A stretch of DNA of 64,000 bases from assembly GCA_943788145.1 (NCBI GenBank), contig CALSPD010000013.1, positions 124,001 to 188,000 on the forward strand. The letters run 5' to 3'. Under the pieces are notes generated by a model, which was not told where the DNA came from, searched no databases, and saw only the letters and a program-made list of their open reading frames with translations. Within the stretch, counting starts at the first letter, position 1, and every line of letters begins with the position of its first letter. The DNA comes from an uncultured Flavobacteriales bacterium. GTDB taxonomy: Bacteria > Bacteroidota > Bacteroidia > Flavobacteriales_G > Salibacteraceae. Positions 1-10,333 of this stretch are shown piece by piece. A program made the translations under genes and the position numbers.

Positions 1-165
1 CTTGGAGTAAATGCAGGACACGATTTGAATCTAGCGAACTTGAAATTCTTCGCGGAAGAAGTTCCATATCTTGATGAAGTTTCGATTGGGCATGCGCTGA
101 TTTCAGATGCCTTATACTTCGGGCTAGAGAACACCATTCAAATGTATTTAGCCAAACTGGGATGA
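1..165 (+). CDS. pdxJ: Pyridoxine 5'-phosphate synthase, C-terminal part (gene begins before window)
   Basis: Frame 1 reads [54 protein letters not shown]; the GHDLN / EVSIGHALI / DALY.GL..TI motifs are typical of PdxJ; stop overlaps next ATG (ATGA). Confidence 0.9.
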   Translation, partial: LGVNAGHDLNLANLKFFAEEVPYLDEVSIGHALISDALYFGLENTIQMYLAKLG

Positions 166-926
166 AATTGAATTATAAAGTTCTAGGCGAAGGCGAACCT
201 GTCATCGTTCTACACGGTCTGCTCGGTATGCTTGATAACTGGCAAGCACCAGCACGGTTGCTCCAAGATAGTTTTCAAGTTATCCTAGTTGACTTGAGAA
301 ATCACGGTCATTCACCGCATAGCGAAGAGCATAATTATTCAGCGATGATGAATGATGTACTTGAATTGATGGATGACCTTAGGCTTTCAAGGGCACATTT
401 ATTGGGTCATTCGATGGGCGGAAAAGTAGTTATGAAGTTGGCCCAGCATTTTCCAGAACGAGTAAATAAACTGATAGTCGCTGACATAGGGCCAAAGTTT
501 TATCCTACTCATCATCAAAGCGTATTTGCTGCGTTACATGCCGTTCCACTAGAAAAGCTAGAGAGGCGAACGGAGGCGGACCAGTATATGGAAGCTTATT
601 TGAAAGATGTTTCTACGCGTCAGTTTTTAGCGAAGAGCTTGTATCATCCAGATCGAAATAGCTTCGATTGGCGTTTCAATTTAAAAGTTCTTTCTGATCA
701 GATTGAACAGGTAGGGGAGCCCATGGAGGAACTCGACTTTGAAGGAGAGACCCTCTTCATTCGAGGTGGAAAATCAGACTACATCCTAGATGAAGACTGG
801 CCCGATATTAAATTGATCTTCCCGAATGCCTATTTGATCACGATCGATGGCGCTGGACATTGGTTGCACGCTGAAAAGCCGCAAGAATTTGTTCAAGCAG
901 TGCGAGACTTCCTTATCGCTGAATAA
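162..926 (+). CDS. Alpha/beta fold hydrolase (YbfF-like esterase)
   Basis: [26 protein letters not shown] nucleophile elbow, [11 protein letters not shown] catalytic His region. Confidence 0.88.
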   Translation: MKLNYKVLGEGEPVIVLHGLLGMLDNWQAPARLLQDSFQVILVDLRNHGHSPHSEEHNYSAMMNDVLELMDDLRLSRAHLLGHSMGGKVVMKLAQHFPERVNKLIVADIGPKFYPTHHQSVFAALHAVPLEKLERRTEADQYMEAYLKDVSTRQFLAKSLYHPDRNSFDWRFNLKVLSDQIEQVGEPMEELDFEGETLFIRGGKSDYILDEDWPDIKLIFPNAYLITIDGAGHWLHAEKPQEFVQAVRDFLIAE

Positions 927-3138
927 TAATCGAGTGAAATTCCGATTCTCGTCCTTCAATTTCTCGAATTGAAATCCAATAAATGCCATTAGGTAATGTG
1001 CTTAAGTCTAATGTTCGGCCTTGATTTAAAGGAAGAACAATTTGGCCATTTAAGTTCGAGACCTCTACCATTACATCGGTGTTAGAGCCACCCGATATCC
1101 ATACGTTGTTTTGTGCAGGATTGGGTGAAATAACCCATTTGGATTCTACTCTAATGCGCTCGACATACGTGGAAGTGTCCGTTGTATCAACAGGTTCTTG
1201 AATCGAAATACCGGTCATGGCTAAACATTGGCTATCTGGCTCAGCTATGTACGACATGGTTTTAAAATCGATGTAACATGCCCAATGCGCACTATCAACA
1301 AAAGGGTTTCGATTATGCTGTAAGGAATCGATATAATCATTTCTAGCTCGCTCTGATTTTGAAGGGAGGTCATTTAAATGCCAATTCAAGAGGACGCCCA
1401 TTTTTTGGTCCGAACCCTGAGTTTGTAAATTGGCTTGATTCCAACCATAGGCCGTCATCATATAAAAAATGGCGCGAGCAGCATCTCCCTTTTGCTGGTC
1501 TCGAGGTTCGTAAACCCCATTTCCCGAATTATCTGTGCCCGCTTTTCCATCGCCAAAACTGCTTGTAACGTTCACCACATTCCCGAGTGGCCGATTGCTT
1601 CGTTGGCTATTTGCCGTTGCTTCGGTTTGAAATAAATGATGAAAATCTTGGTATTCGGGAGTGCCAGAATTCCCGGCTGTTGGCATCCAGCTCGCAGGAA
1701 GCGTATGTTCACGATTCATGTTTGTGCTCGTCCAATCAAAAGGAGGCGCAAAACTGACATTCACACTGCTGTAAACACAAGTCATCACTTCTTGCCCTCC
1801 TGTGGTGTCCCGAGCTAAATAGCCGGCCACCATGTCCTCATCGTAATTGCTGTAAAAGCGAACATTGTGTGGATTAATCGCATCGTATAAGTCATCAACG
1901 AAATTCGTGTTAGTCTCATCCAATCCAGACCAATAATTGCTGTTATTCATTGAAGCGACTGGAGTGCCAATCACCACTTCATACGGATCTGAAGTGCGAT
2001 AATTGGTCAGCGACCCCGATCCATTAAATGCAAATACTTTTATGAAATAATCTGTTTCTGCTTCGCACGATCGAATCTGAAAGAAAGTGCCGCTTCCTGA
2101 CTTAGCAACTTTCGCACTGCCAATGCCTTCACCACGGGTGTATGATATTCCATCAACAGGAACATCCGTTACGGCTGCGCCTTTTCTAAATAGCACCAAA
2201 TATCCATCGGCTCCAACGTCTTCAACACTTGCATTTATTTTCCAAGTCTTTAAATATGCGATGTTATGTGAACTTGGGCTTGACGTTGGTTCGCTTGCCG
2301 AAAGACCTCCAACTCCGTTTAAGTTAATGATGTATGGATTTTCATTTAGATCGTTGTTAGCTATAGAAATTTGGGCTGTTCTGTTGCCCATTGCGCTGGG
2401 CGTGAAATGGATGATCATTGTATCGTTCGATTGTGATGACACTGAGTCGGGCGAATAAGCAACGCTATAATCAGACGCAGCTGGACCGCTGAAACTTGAT
2501 GCACCCACAATCAGCGAATTGGCCGTTCCTAAATTTTCAATACCCAATTTGACGGACAATGTTGAACTCAGCGCTTCGGCAAATTGGATCGAAGTTGTAT
2601 GCGGAACGTTGTTATCCTCAAATTGAACATTCATTTCTTGGACAGGCGTGATGTTTTGGGTGATTTGCATATTATCCAATCCTGCATTCGTGCCCGAAAC
2701 TTTATTGGTTAAGACTATTCGAATGTGACGCGAATCAGGATCGGGAGTGACCGAGAATTGCGTCCAAGAATCAGTAAAGTCATTGTTGCCGTAAGTTTCT
2801 AAGTTCGTCCAAGTGCTGCCATTTTCGCTTTCTTCAACCACCAATGTTCCCATGAATGAAGCCGTACCGTAACTTTTTAAATAATAACTCACCGACCCTG
2901 GTTCATCATAAAACTCAACAGCGAAATAATGTGCGGTTGATTGAAGTTTTCCTGCCCGACTCGTACCGCCAGATAAATCATTCAGCCCAGAAGAATAATT
3001 GGCCGTAGTATTTGTTGTCCAACCAACAGGTAGCGTAGCTGGAGCAGTGGCGAAATCAAAGGATGTCGGCAGATTAGTTTGCGCAAACGCGGCCGACACA
3101 AAGATCATTTGAATCAGAAAGGAATAAAACTTTGTCAT
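913..3138 (-). CDS. Secreted endonuclease I family protein with T9SS type A sorting domain
   Basis: Signal peptide; NREHTLPASWMP...YQDFHHLFQTEATANSQRSNRPLGNV motif of EndA-type nucleases; C-terminal WVISPNPAQNNVWI...YWISI sorting domain. Confidence 0.85.
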   Translation of the reverse strand: MTKFYSFLIQMIFVSAAFAQTNLPTSFDFATAPATLPVGWTTNTTANYSSGLNDLSGGTSRAGKLQSTAHYFAVEFYDEPGSVSYYLKSYGTASFMGTLVVEESENGSTWTNLETYGNNDFTDSWTQFSVTPDPDSRHIRIVLTNKVSGTNAGLDNMQITQNITPVQEMNVQFEDNNVPHTTSIQFAEALSSTLSVKLGIENLGTANSLIVGASSFSGPAASDYSVAYSPDSVSSQSNDTMIIHFTPSAMGNRTAQISIANNDLNENPYIINLNGVGGLSASEPTSSPSSHNIAYLKTWKINASVEDVGADGYLVLFRKGAAVTDVPVDGISYTRGEGIGSAKVAKSGSGTFFQIRSCEAETDYFIKVFAFNGSGSLTNYRTSDPYEVVIGTPVASMNNSNYWSGLDETNTNFVDDLYDAINPHNVRFYSNYDEDMVAGYLARDTTGGQEVMTCVYSSVNVSFAPPFDWTSTNMNREHTLPASWMPTAGNSGTPEYQDFHHLFQTEATANSQRSNRPLGNVVNVTSSFGDGKAGTDNSGNGVYEPRDQQKGDAARAIFYMMTAYGWNQANLQTQGSDQKMGVLLNWHLNDLPSKSERARNDYIDSLQHNRNPFVDSAHWACYIDFKTMSYIAEPDSQCLAMTGISIQEPVDTTDTSTYVERIRVESKWVISPNPAQNNVWISGGSNTDVMVEVSNLNGQIVLPLNQGRTLDLSTLPNGIYWISIREIEGRESEFHSIIIQR

Positions 3139-3806
3139 GAGGCTTTGTAAATGAAGGGTATGATTATACCGTAATTGAAGGTGTTAAATTGAAGGTCGGA
3201 AATGGTATAGGAAAAAACAGTACTGTACGTTCTCAAGGTTGAGCCGGTTTTCGATGTCATTTGCATATCCAACAATAGGGATAATTGCAACGCTGGAATT
3301 AAATCGGAATCGTTCGCACCGTTCGTGTTTCCAAAAAACTTTAAGAGCTTTCCGTCCAATCGAGTGCCTAAGCTATAACCTACTCCTAAAATAGTGAGCA
3401 ATGGTTTGGAAAAAGGAAAGAAGTTAACGCCTAGTCCCGCTTTTCCATAATACAATCCAGGAGCTAACGAAGAGCTCGGAAAGCTTAAATCCTTCCTTAC
3501 AATTTCATATTCCTTAAAGCGCAAGATTCGCAACACCCCTAGTTGAAAACTAGGACGGATTTTGCCACCAGAGACGACCCGATATGAATAGGAGTAGCCA
3601 AGACCACCTGCGGCAGAAAATGCGTTAGCGTTACCGATGTATTCATCATCTGCAATAAGATTTAACAGGCGAAAATCTGGATAGGAAATACCCTCAGAAA
3701 AATTTAAATCAACCCCAGCTTGGTGCACATGTCTAGGCATTTCGTCTTGAGTTGATGCACTCAACGACCAAAAGATGCACAGGAATGTAAGTGTGATTCT
3801 AGTCAA
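3135..3806 (-). CDS. Hypothetical outer-membrane beta-barrel-like protein
   Basis: Signal peptide and alternating amphipathic beta-rich sequence; overlaps neighbours by a few bp. Confidence 0.5.
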   Translation of the reverse strand: MTRITLTFLCIFWSLSASTQDEMPRHVHQAGVDLNFSEGISYPDFRLLNLIADDEYIGNANAFSAAGGLGYSYSYRVVSGGKIRPSFQLGVLRILRFKEYEIVRKDLSFPSSSLAPGLYYGKAGLGVNFFPFSKPLLTILGVGYSLGTRLDGKLLKFFGNTNGANDSDLIPALQLSLLLDMQMTSKTGSTLRTYSTVFSYTISDLQFNTFNYGIIIPFIYKAS

Positions 3807-4980
3807 AATCGGTGGTCAGTTTAAATCGCAACAATCGGCCATTGCCGCGATCAGTGACATAGACGATTTTATCGAGATAGGCGACAGCGCTGGGTTTGTT
3901 AAATTGTGTGGCCTCTTGACCTGTCCCCCCGAATGAGGCGATGATGTTCTTTTTGGCGCTTGATCCAGGAGGTGGATTTACTCCTTCTTTCCCTGTGGTG
4001 GTAAACTGAAAAAGTGAATCGCCTTCAATGACAAATAAGTAGTTTGTCCCATCGCCAGTGAGTGTCATATCCAAAGGACTTTCAAACCTTCCTGGTCGAT
4101 ATAAGAAGTCGTTCGCCTCACTTGTGTCGTTAAAATTCAAAAACTTCACGGTAAACGATGAGCCAAATTCGGATTCATTGAATTGAATGGCTTGCACTTT
4201 AATAGGAACTGAGGGGTCAGCCATAGCTACAAAAAAGTCTTTGGATTCATTCACACTTGGGCTTTGAACCGGCTTTGCATAGCTGGTTACACAAAGAGGA
4301 GATTTGAAATAACCTCGATAAAAACCTGTGTTAGTCGATACAAATACATTCGAAACGTATTGGTCAGCTTCATCAAAAATGATCAAGCCATCGTCTGGTC
4401 CGCCAACTTGGTTTTCGTTGTCGCGAGGACCGGTTCGTGAGACATAATACTGATTGTCTGCCATGACATCAATGGACGTGAACCTTACCTCTGCATCCAC
4501 GCTACTGAAGCTTGATTTAAAATAATAGGGATGAACCATTTTTTTGGTAATAACCGAATGATTGATGCCAAACCCTAAAGGACCGTTTAAGTCTAATCGA
4601 TATAAGGTTGAAAGCGTGTAAGATTTCTCATTGATTACCGTATCGAATGTGCCGATGGCCAAAAGGTTAAGTCTTCTGTCCATGGCTATTTTGGTAACAC
4701 CAGGTAAAACGTATCTACCCTGCTCGCGACCAGCTTGGTCGTATGCAATAATTTCTGACGAACCCTCATCGACAACATAGATCAAACCATCGTAACCAGC
4801 GATAACATCAGAAGGACTTAAAAAACCCTCTATTATTGGTTGAATCGGCACATATGCAACAGCTCTATTGGTGTAAATGGGCGCATCGATAAACTCAAGG
4901 TCGGTTTTTTTACCGAAAAAGCCCTCACATCCGACCAAACCGAAACAGAACATTAATGTTATGGCAATATATCCTTTCAT
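3799..4980 (-). CDS. Lipoprotein with NHL/beta-propeller-like repeats
   Basis: Lipobox FGLVGCEG; repeats such as PSDVIAGYDGLIYVVDEGSSEIIAYDQAG and PSAVAYLDKIVYVTDRGNGRLLRF. Confidence 0.65.
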   Translation of the reverse strand: MKGYIAITLMFCFGLVGCEGFFGKKTDLEFIDAPIYTNRAVAYVPIQPIIEGFLSPSDVIAGYDGLIYVVDEGSSEIIAYDQAGREQGRYVLPGVTKIAMDRRLNLLAIGTFDTVINEKSYTLSTLYRLDLNGPLGFGINHSVITKKMVHPYYFKSSFSSVDAEVRFTSIDVMADNQYYVSRTGPRDNENQVGGPDDGLIIFDEADQYVSNVFVSTNTGFYRGYFKSPLCVTSYAKPVQSPSVNESKDFFVAMADPSVPIKVQAIQFNESEFGSSFTVKFLNFNDTSEANDFLYRPGRFESPLDMTLTGDGTNYLFVIEGDSLFQFTTTGKEGVNPPPGSSAKKNIIASFGGTGQEATQFNKPSAVAYLDKIVYVTDRGNGRLLRFKLTTDFD

Positions 4981-5996
4981 TCTCTTTTCGTTGTGTTTAT
5001 GCCTACGTCTATACCAAATGAGTGAATGTTGCCAAGGTATTGTGTGATGTTCAGCGCATAATTGACCATGAGCGCATTCCTTCCCAATTTAGGTTTAAAA
5101 CCAGCTCCGAATGTTGGTGCTTTTTGACCCAAAACATTGATTTTATAACCAGTTCGAAGGAAGATTAGATTTAAATAAGCGTATTCCACGCCAATTCGAA
5201 TGTTTTCGCTGTTGTCGTTCGGGTGTTCCAATTGAATCGCAACCATAAGCGATTGATCGTTTTTATCGATTGGTTTAATGGAAGCGCCCAATCGAAATAC
5301 GGTAGGCACCGGATATTTATCCAAATTGACTGCCGTTCGGTTAAAATCAACTTCAAGAAAGTCACCATTAAGTGCAGAGTTGCCGCCAAAGTTTTTGACC
5401 ACGATTCCGAATTTCAAATCCTTGACATCCGTGGTGTATTGAAAGCCTAAATCTGCCGCGACTGTATGGTTTTTATATTGAGCCATTTGCTCATATATAT
5501 ACTTCATGTTCACGCCAAAACTGAATCGATCCGAAAGTTTTTTTGCGTAAGCTAAACCAATCGCCATCTGATTAGAATAGAATAATTGCCCCGTTCCATT
5601 GGGTTGAAATTCAGTCCTTACTTTCATCGATCCGCTAGACAAGTAATTGACATTTAAACCGAATGCACTCGTGGAAGCCTTTAAAGGCACGATACCGGAT
5701 ATATAACCTTGCTGAATTCCTGCTCCAAGTGATAAATCATTGATGGCAAAATGAGCTAACTCATTCTGCGCCATTAAAGCGGGATTATGAAAGCTCGCCA
5801 TGCCATCAGCGGAAAGCGTGAGGTTGGCTCCAGCTAGCGCCATACTTCTTGGGCTAACATCATTCTTTAAAAAAGTAAGGGTGGAAATACCTGCACGTTG
5901 ACCACCGAGGTTGGGCAGGAGTTGCGCATTTATTTGCAATGCGAAGCAAGTTGATGAAAGCAGGAGCATGAAGCGATATGTATACATAGCCTTCAT
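4977..5996 (-). CDS. PorV/PorQ family outer membrane protein
   Basis: TFLKNDVSPRSMALAGANLTLSADGMASFHNPALMAQ N-terminal pattern, barrel-like repeats, LGASIKPI / EHPNDNSENIRIGVEYAY. Confidence 0.8.
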   Translation of the reverse strand: MKAMYTYRFMLLLSSTCFALQINAQLLPNLGGQRAGISTLTFLKNDVSPRSMALAGANLTLSADGMASFHNPALMAQNELAHFAINDLSLGAGIQQGYISGIVPLKASTSAFGLNVNYLSSGSMKVRTEFQPNGTGQLFYSNQMAIGLAYAKKLSDRFSFGVNMKYIYEQMAQYKNHTVAADLGFQYTTDVKDLKFGIVVKNFGGNSALNGDFLEVDFNRTAVNLDKYPVPTVFRLGASIKPIDKNDQSLMVAIQLEHPNDNSENIRIGVEYAYLNLIFLRTGYKINVLGQKAPTFGAGFKPKLGRNALMVNYALNITQYLGNIHSFGIDVGINTTKRE

Positions 5997-8854
5997 TAAA
6001 ATTTAAAAGAAATGCCATATAGAATCTGACGTCCTTGCGTGTAGCGCGCAGGGTCGGTAGGTGGTTCGCCTCGATCCAGCGGATTTGGATAGGCCAAATC
6101 GCGCCAACTGTCTGGAACTGCGTCTCCGTATTCATAGGCGCGACCAGTTACAGGATTTACAATTTGTGAATTTTTTGTGTTGAACACGTTTTTGACTTCT
6201 ACACTTAGGGAAACACCTCTGTTCTTTTTCGTTATAAAATCACGCGTAAGCTTTAGATCAACCCAATGCCAAGCTTTACCAATCTCTGCATAAGGCTTAT
6301 CGATAATCTGTGTATAAATTGGTCGGCCAATGTCCGTTTGCCCCGTCAATTCATAAGGCGTATATCGAAGTCCAGATTTATACGTTCCACTTATAAAAAG
6401 TCGAAAGCCGTTCAATGAAATCTTACCGATTCTTATAGTTGAATCGGCCGAGAAAATCACGCCAGCCTTAAAATCCCATGGTCTGTCCCAAGCGAGGTAT
6501 TGTTCTTTAGTGGTGTTGACAAAGCCCGTTTGCTTGATTTGTAAAAGGGATTCAGCCGCAGAGTTGGATTTTCCAGTGGCCACCTGATAGGCACCATTAA
6601 AGAAGGTTCGAATGAATTTTCCCAGTCGATAATTTACACCTAATTCGAGTCCAACGATTCGTGCATAATCCTGGTTGATCGATGTAGTTTTATCCACCAA
6701 TCGACCAGTTTGGTCTTGAATAATAATGGTTCGGGTAACGATGTAATCGTACTTATCATTATTAAAAGCAGTGAATGTAATGCCGAGCCTTCTAGTCACC
6801 TGCGACTTAATGCCCATTTCGTAGGACACTGTTGTTTCAGGTTTTAAATCTGGATTGCCGAGTCGAGATAGGTAGCCGCGATCCTGATAAACTGGGTCAA
6901 GTCCGGCATAAACGAAGCGGGGGTGAGGCAATCGCATGCTATGCCCATAGTTGAAGTAGAGCACATTGTTTTCGGTAACTGGAAAAGAAACGTTGATTCG
7001 AGGTAGCAATCGTGCTTGAAACCTCCGTCCGAGTATTGGAATTGTCCTGCGTTCGTATCGATTTCTGACTTCATCAATCACAAGCGCATCTGGGTTGCTG
7101 ACAGCATCGTCAACAAATTTTCCAAAAGCCCAATAATTCATGCGTAATCCCAGTGTGGCATTAATCCCTTTGTAAACAATATTATCCTCAGCGAAAAGTC
7201 CTCCATCGGCTGCATTTACCGCCCAAATGTCGCTGCTGGAACCAACACTTATCGAAGGCGTGAAAGTGGAATCATTGATTTGAATAGGCGCTCCGACCCA
7301 TGGACGGGAAACGTCCGCCCATTGATATTGAGTTTCTTGGTGCTCTTGCCCAAAAGTGAATTTGTGATATTTGCTTGTGGGGTAATAATGTACCACGTTT
7401 TTAACGGTGTACTCTTGAACATAATGGTCATGCCAAGTAGTTGAAATGCCGCCATTGTTGGTCAAACCATTTGGGGCGTTGACATAAACTACATTATCCG
7501 ATGGATTGAAAATGGTTATTGGATCGGTGATGATCGATTCAGGATCATAAATCTGGTCAACAGTTTCGCTTCGAAATGCACGACCATTTGCATCCGCACG
7601 CAAATTGGTGAACAACCTTCCAATGTTGGTCGATACCGTAAGTTTATTATTAGGAAAGGAATAGGTCATACCCAAAACACTCAAGTTGGATTGATGGGTG
7701 TATGTCGTTGCATTGTCCAAATCTTCACTAAAATCATACTGAAATCCTGGAGTTACCACTGCGTCAAATCCAACGATTTGAAGGGTCCGGGTATTTTGAT
7801 TGATATTTAGCGAATGTTGATTGGTTAGAAATATTTTGAATCCGGGCCGAATGGTATATGCAAGTTTAAAGGTGTTAGACCATTTATTATCCTGTCTTGG
7901 CGCCCACAGCGAGTCGTTGGTTGTGAAAAGTGAGCTGTGCAATTGATTGGCTGTGGTTCTGAAATAGGTGTCCGTCAGCTCTATACTAGTCGTGGTAAAG
8001 AAGGTCAGTTTCTTCTTTGTGCCAGGAATGGGTGTTCCAAGTGAAAACTGCCAAACATCAGTGTTCCAACTTGAACCTTTGTTTCGATTGGTAGAGTAAT
8101 TATCGGTCAACCAACTGCCACTGACTTCGAGTTTATCGCCTCCTTCGCGAATTTGGGTGGAAATTACACCAGAAGAACCATCACCAAATTCAGCGCCAGC
8201 ACCGCCCGTTACCACCGTCACGCTGCTGACAGCTGAAGACGATACATTTACGCCAAAGCCAGTTCCAGCTAGAGGATCCTGAGCTGAAATTCCATCCACC
8301 ACATATTGTGTTTCATAAACGCGTCCTCCTCGAATTTGAATGCCATCTGGGTTTTCACTCACCCCAGCTTGCATTTTTACGACATCTTGAATTTCTCGAA
8401 CGGCCATTTCCGAAATATCCGCTTGCGAAATGTTGATCTCTGACTTCCCGCTTTCCAAATCGATGACTTGTTCTCCTTCAATGATCACCTCAGATAAAGT
8501 GTTAGACCGAAAAGAAATCTTTGTGTCAAGCACCTTGGTTTCGCCCTTATTGAGTCGAACCCCGTTGATGATTTTATCGCTATAACCGATGAAGGATATT
8601 TTGACGGCATAATCGCCTGGCTTGATGCCTGTAATGCTGTATTTGCCCTCCATGTCAGTGCTCGCGCCCTTGTAAGTTCCTACAAGAATGACGGTCGCTC
8701 CAGGTAAGGTTTCGCCTGTCTCTTGATCAGAAATAGTTCCAGTAAGTTGGGCATCTTGAGCACTGGCGGTTACCCAAAAACTCATTGTAAGCAAGGCTGC
8801 AAGAACGAATCTTGACCAAGATACACTTTGGTTATTTGAAGAAGCCTTTCGCAT
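5996..8854 (-). CDS. TonB-dependent receptor with carboxypeptidase-like regulatory domain
   Basis: LTGTISDQETGETLPGATVILVGTYKGASTDMEGKYSI domain; plug (VVKMQAGVSENPDGIQIRGGRVYETQYVVDG) and long beta-barrel. Confidence 0.92.
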   Translation of the reverse strand: MRKASSNNQSVSWSRFVLAALLTMSFWVTASAQDAQLTGTISDQETGETLPGATVILVGTYKGASTDMEGKYSITGIKPGDYAVKISFIGYSDKIINGVRLNKGETKVLDTKISFRSNTLSEVIIEGEQVIDLESGKSEINISQADISEMAVREIQDVVKMQAGVSENPDGIQIRGGRVYETQYVVDGISAQDPLAGTGFGVNVSSSAVSSVTVVTGGAGAEFGDGSSGVISTQIREGGDKLEVSGSWLTDNYSTNRNKGSSWNTDVWQFSLGTPIPGTKKKLTFFTTTSIELTDTYFRTTANQLHSSLFTTNDSLWAPRQDNKWSNTFKLAYTIRPGFKIFLTNQHSLNINQNTRTLQIVGFDAVVTPGFQYDFSEDLDNATTYTHQSNLSVLGMTYSFPNNKLTVSTNIGRLFTNLRADANGRAFRSETVDQIYDPESIITDPITIFNPSDNVVYVNAPNGLTNNGGISTTWHDHYVQEYTVKNVVHYYPTSKYHKFTFGQEHQETQYQWADVSRPWVGAPIQINDSTFTPSISVGSSSDIWAVNAADGGLFAEDNIVYKGINATLGLRMNYWAFGKFVDDAVSNPDALVIDEVRNRYERRTIPILGRRFQARLLPRINVSFPVTENNVLYFNYGHSMRLPHPRFVYAGLDPVYQDRGYLSRLGNPDLKPETTVSYEMGIKSQVTRRLGITFTAFNNDKYDYIVTRTIIIQDQTGRLVDKTTSINQDYARIVGLELGVNYRLGKFIRTFFNGAYQVATGKSNSAAESLLQIKQTGFVNTTKEQYLAWDRPWDFKAGVIFSADSTIRIGKISLNGFRLFISGTYKSGLRYTPYELTGQTDIGRPIYTQIIDKPYAEIGKAWHWVDLKLTRDFITKKNRGVSLSVEVKNVFNTKNSQIVNPVTGRAYEYGDAVPDSWRDLAYPNPLDRGEPPTDPARYTQGRQILYGISFKF

Positions 8855-10320
8855 CAGAATTCCTGATTGATCACTTTGTCAAATAGGGCTTGGGTTGCTG
8901 CCGAGTTTTTATTCAGCTTATGCAGATCGACCGACATGAAAACCATGGAAGTTTGACCGCCTATTTTTCTTCGTGCCCCGATGCACCCATCTTCTGGTCC
9001 ATACCAACCTAGGCTTTTGGTTAACTGCGCGGTGTAAATCACTTCAGCATCAGATGAGACATAGAAAGGATCAATGGTTATGAGGGCATTTGAGGTTAAG
9101 TCTGGGAATCCGTTCAATCCTTCAGCTAAGGAATCAATTGGTAATCGCGCTTGACTTGGCAAAGGCGATGAACTTAAACTGTCCATAGGTAGAATGCCGT
9201 ATAGTACACTGGTCGGGCTGTGAAGGTTGGGCAAACTACTTATGATCCAAATTTTTCCACCATCGTTCACATAGGTTTGAATGCCAGCAGCGGCAAATTC
9301 TAAGAATATATCGTCCTGATTTGTTTGAGCATTCGTGACCAAGTCATCTTTACAAAAAAGGACAACCTTTTCATATTGAGATAAAAGCAACTCAACGTAT
9401 GGGTTCCAGATTTTCGGTTGATTCTTGCGTCCATCTCGCGCCATATCAATGAAATCAAAATCAGCTCCAATCAAATTCAAATTCGAATGATAGAAGGCAT
9501 TTGGGTTTTCTGAACTTGTTCCAATGAGTAGCATTTCGCTGCTCTTTCCTTTAAAATAGAATTGAGCTAGGGTATCTTCTAGGCTGATCGATCCGGCTAA
9601 ATCTACCACCCGAATGAACAAGTCATTCATGCCCATGATTTCCAACGATTCCAATGTGCCAATTAAATCGCCCATTTCACTGTAAAAATGCGCTGAAGCA
9701 TTTCCGTTTGCATTTGGGTCAATAGGTATAATAGAACCGAGCTCCACTCCTTCTTCCAACATGCGAGGTGAAAAGCTTAACCAAGCTCCGTTATTCAATC
9801 GGATCTCCACTGATTTGATCGAAGAAAAACCGTCAAGATCAGTAGCTTTCCATGCTATTGTCAATAAGTTGAATACGGTGTCTGAAGGAATCAAGTCATT
9901 TAAAAACGTCACCTCTGGGGCTGTGTTTTTTAATGGAATCTTCAGATAAGCGGGGCTATCATCTCGCGTATCTTGATCGTCAATAGAGCGAACCCAAAAA
10001 TCAATATCTATTGTGTCGCTTCCCTCAGTGATGGCAAATCGAAAGGTAGAATCTTGTCCTAAAGTATAGTGCCAATTGATGCCATCAAAGCTGAATTCAT
10101 ATCCAGTTACATATCCATCTGGATCCGTTCCCCACCATTTGATTTCGACCAGGCTGTTGAGTCGGTTTTCCCCTGATAAATTGATGGCTTCGACCGAAAT
10201 TCGCGTTTCAGGTGCCTGGTTTTCTATGTCCTCTCCCTTGTCACAACCATTCAAGCACAAGAGTGCAGCAAGGGCCAGCATTCGAAAGGGGAAACGACAA
10301 ATTGAAAACAGGTCAGACAT
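8854..10320 (-). CDS. Lipoprotein with Ig/FnIII-like domains and a Rossmann-like C-terminal half
   Basis: Lipobox ALLCLNGCD; WWGTDPDGYVTGYEFSFDG and IAWKATDLDGFSSIKSVEIRL repeats; C-terminal half is alpha/beta. Domain assignment by eye only. Confidence 0.55.
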   Translation of the reverse strand: MSDLFSICRFPFRMLALAALLCLNGCDKGEDIENQAPETRISVEAINLSGENRLNSLVEIKWWGTDPDGYVTGYEFSFDGINWHYTLGQDSTFRFAITEGSDTIDIDFWVRSIDDQDTRDDSPAYLKIPLKNTAPEVTFLNDLIPSDTVFNLLTIAWKATDLDGFSSIKSVEIRLNNGAWLSFSPRMLEEGVELGSIIPIDPNANGNASAHFYSEMGDLIGTLESLEIMGMNDLFIRVVDLAGSISLEDTLAQFYFKGKSSEMLLIGTSSENPNAFYHSNLNLIGADFDFIDMARDGRKNQPKIWNPYVELLLSQYEKVVLFCKDDLVTNAQTNQDDIFLEFAAAGIQTYVNDGGKIWIISSLPNLHSPTSVLYGILPMDSLSSSPLPSQARLPIDSLAEGLNGFPDLTSNALITIDPFYVSSDAEVIYTAQLTKSLGWYGPEDGCIGARRKIGGQTSMVFMSVDLHKLNKNSAATQALFDKVINQEF

Positions 10321-10333
10321 CTGGAAAAGGAGC

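Noticed and set aside
5996-8854. TonB receptor as SusC of a polysaccharide utilisation locus
   Set aside because: No SusD-like gene, glycoside hydrolase or sulfatase in the neighbourhood.
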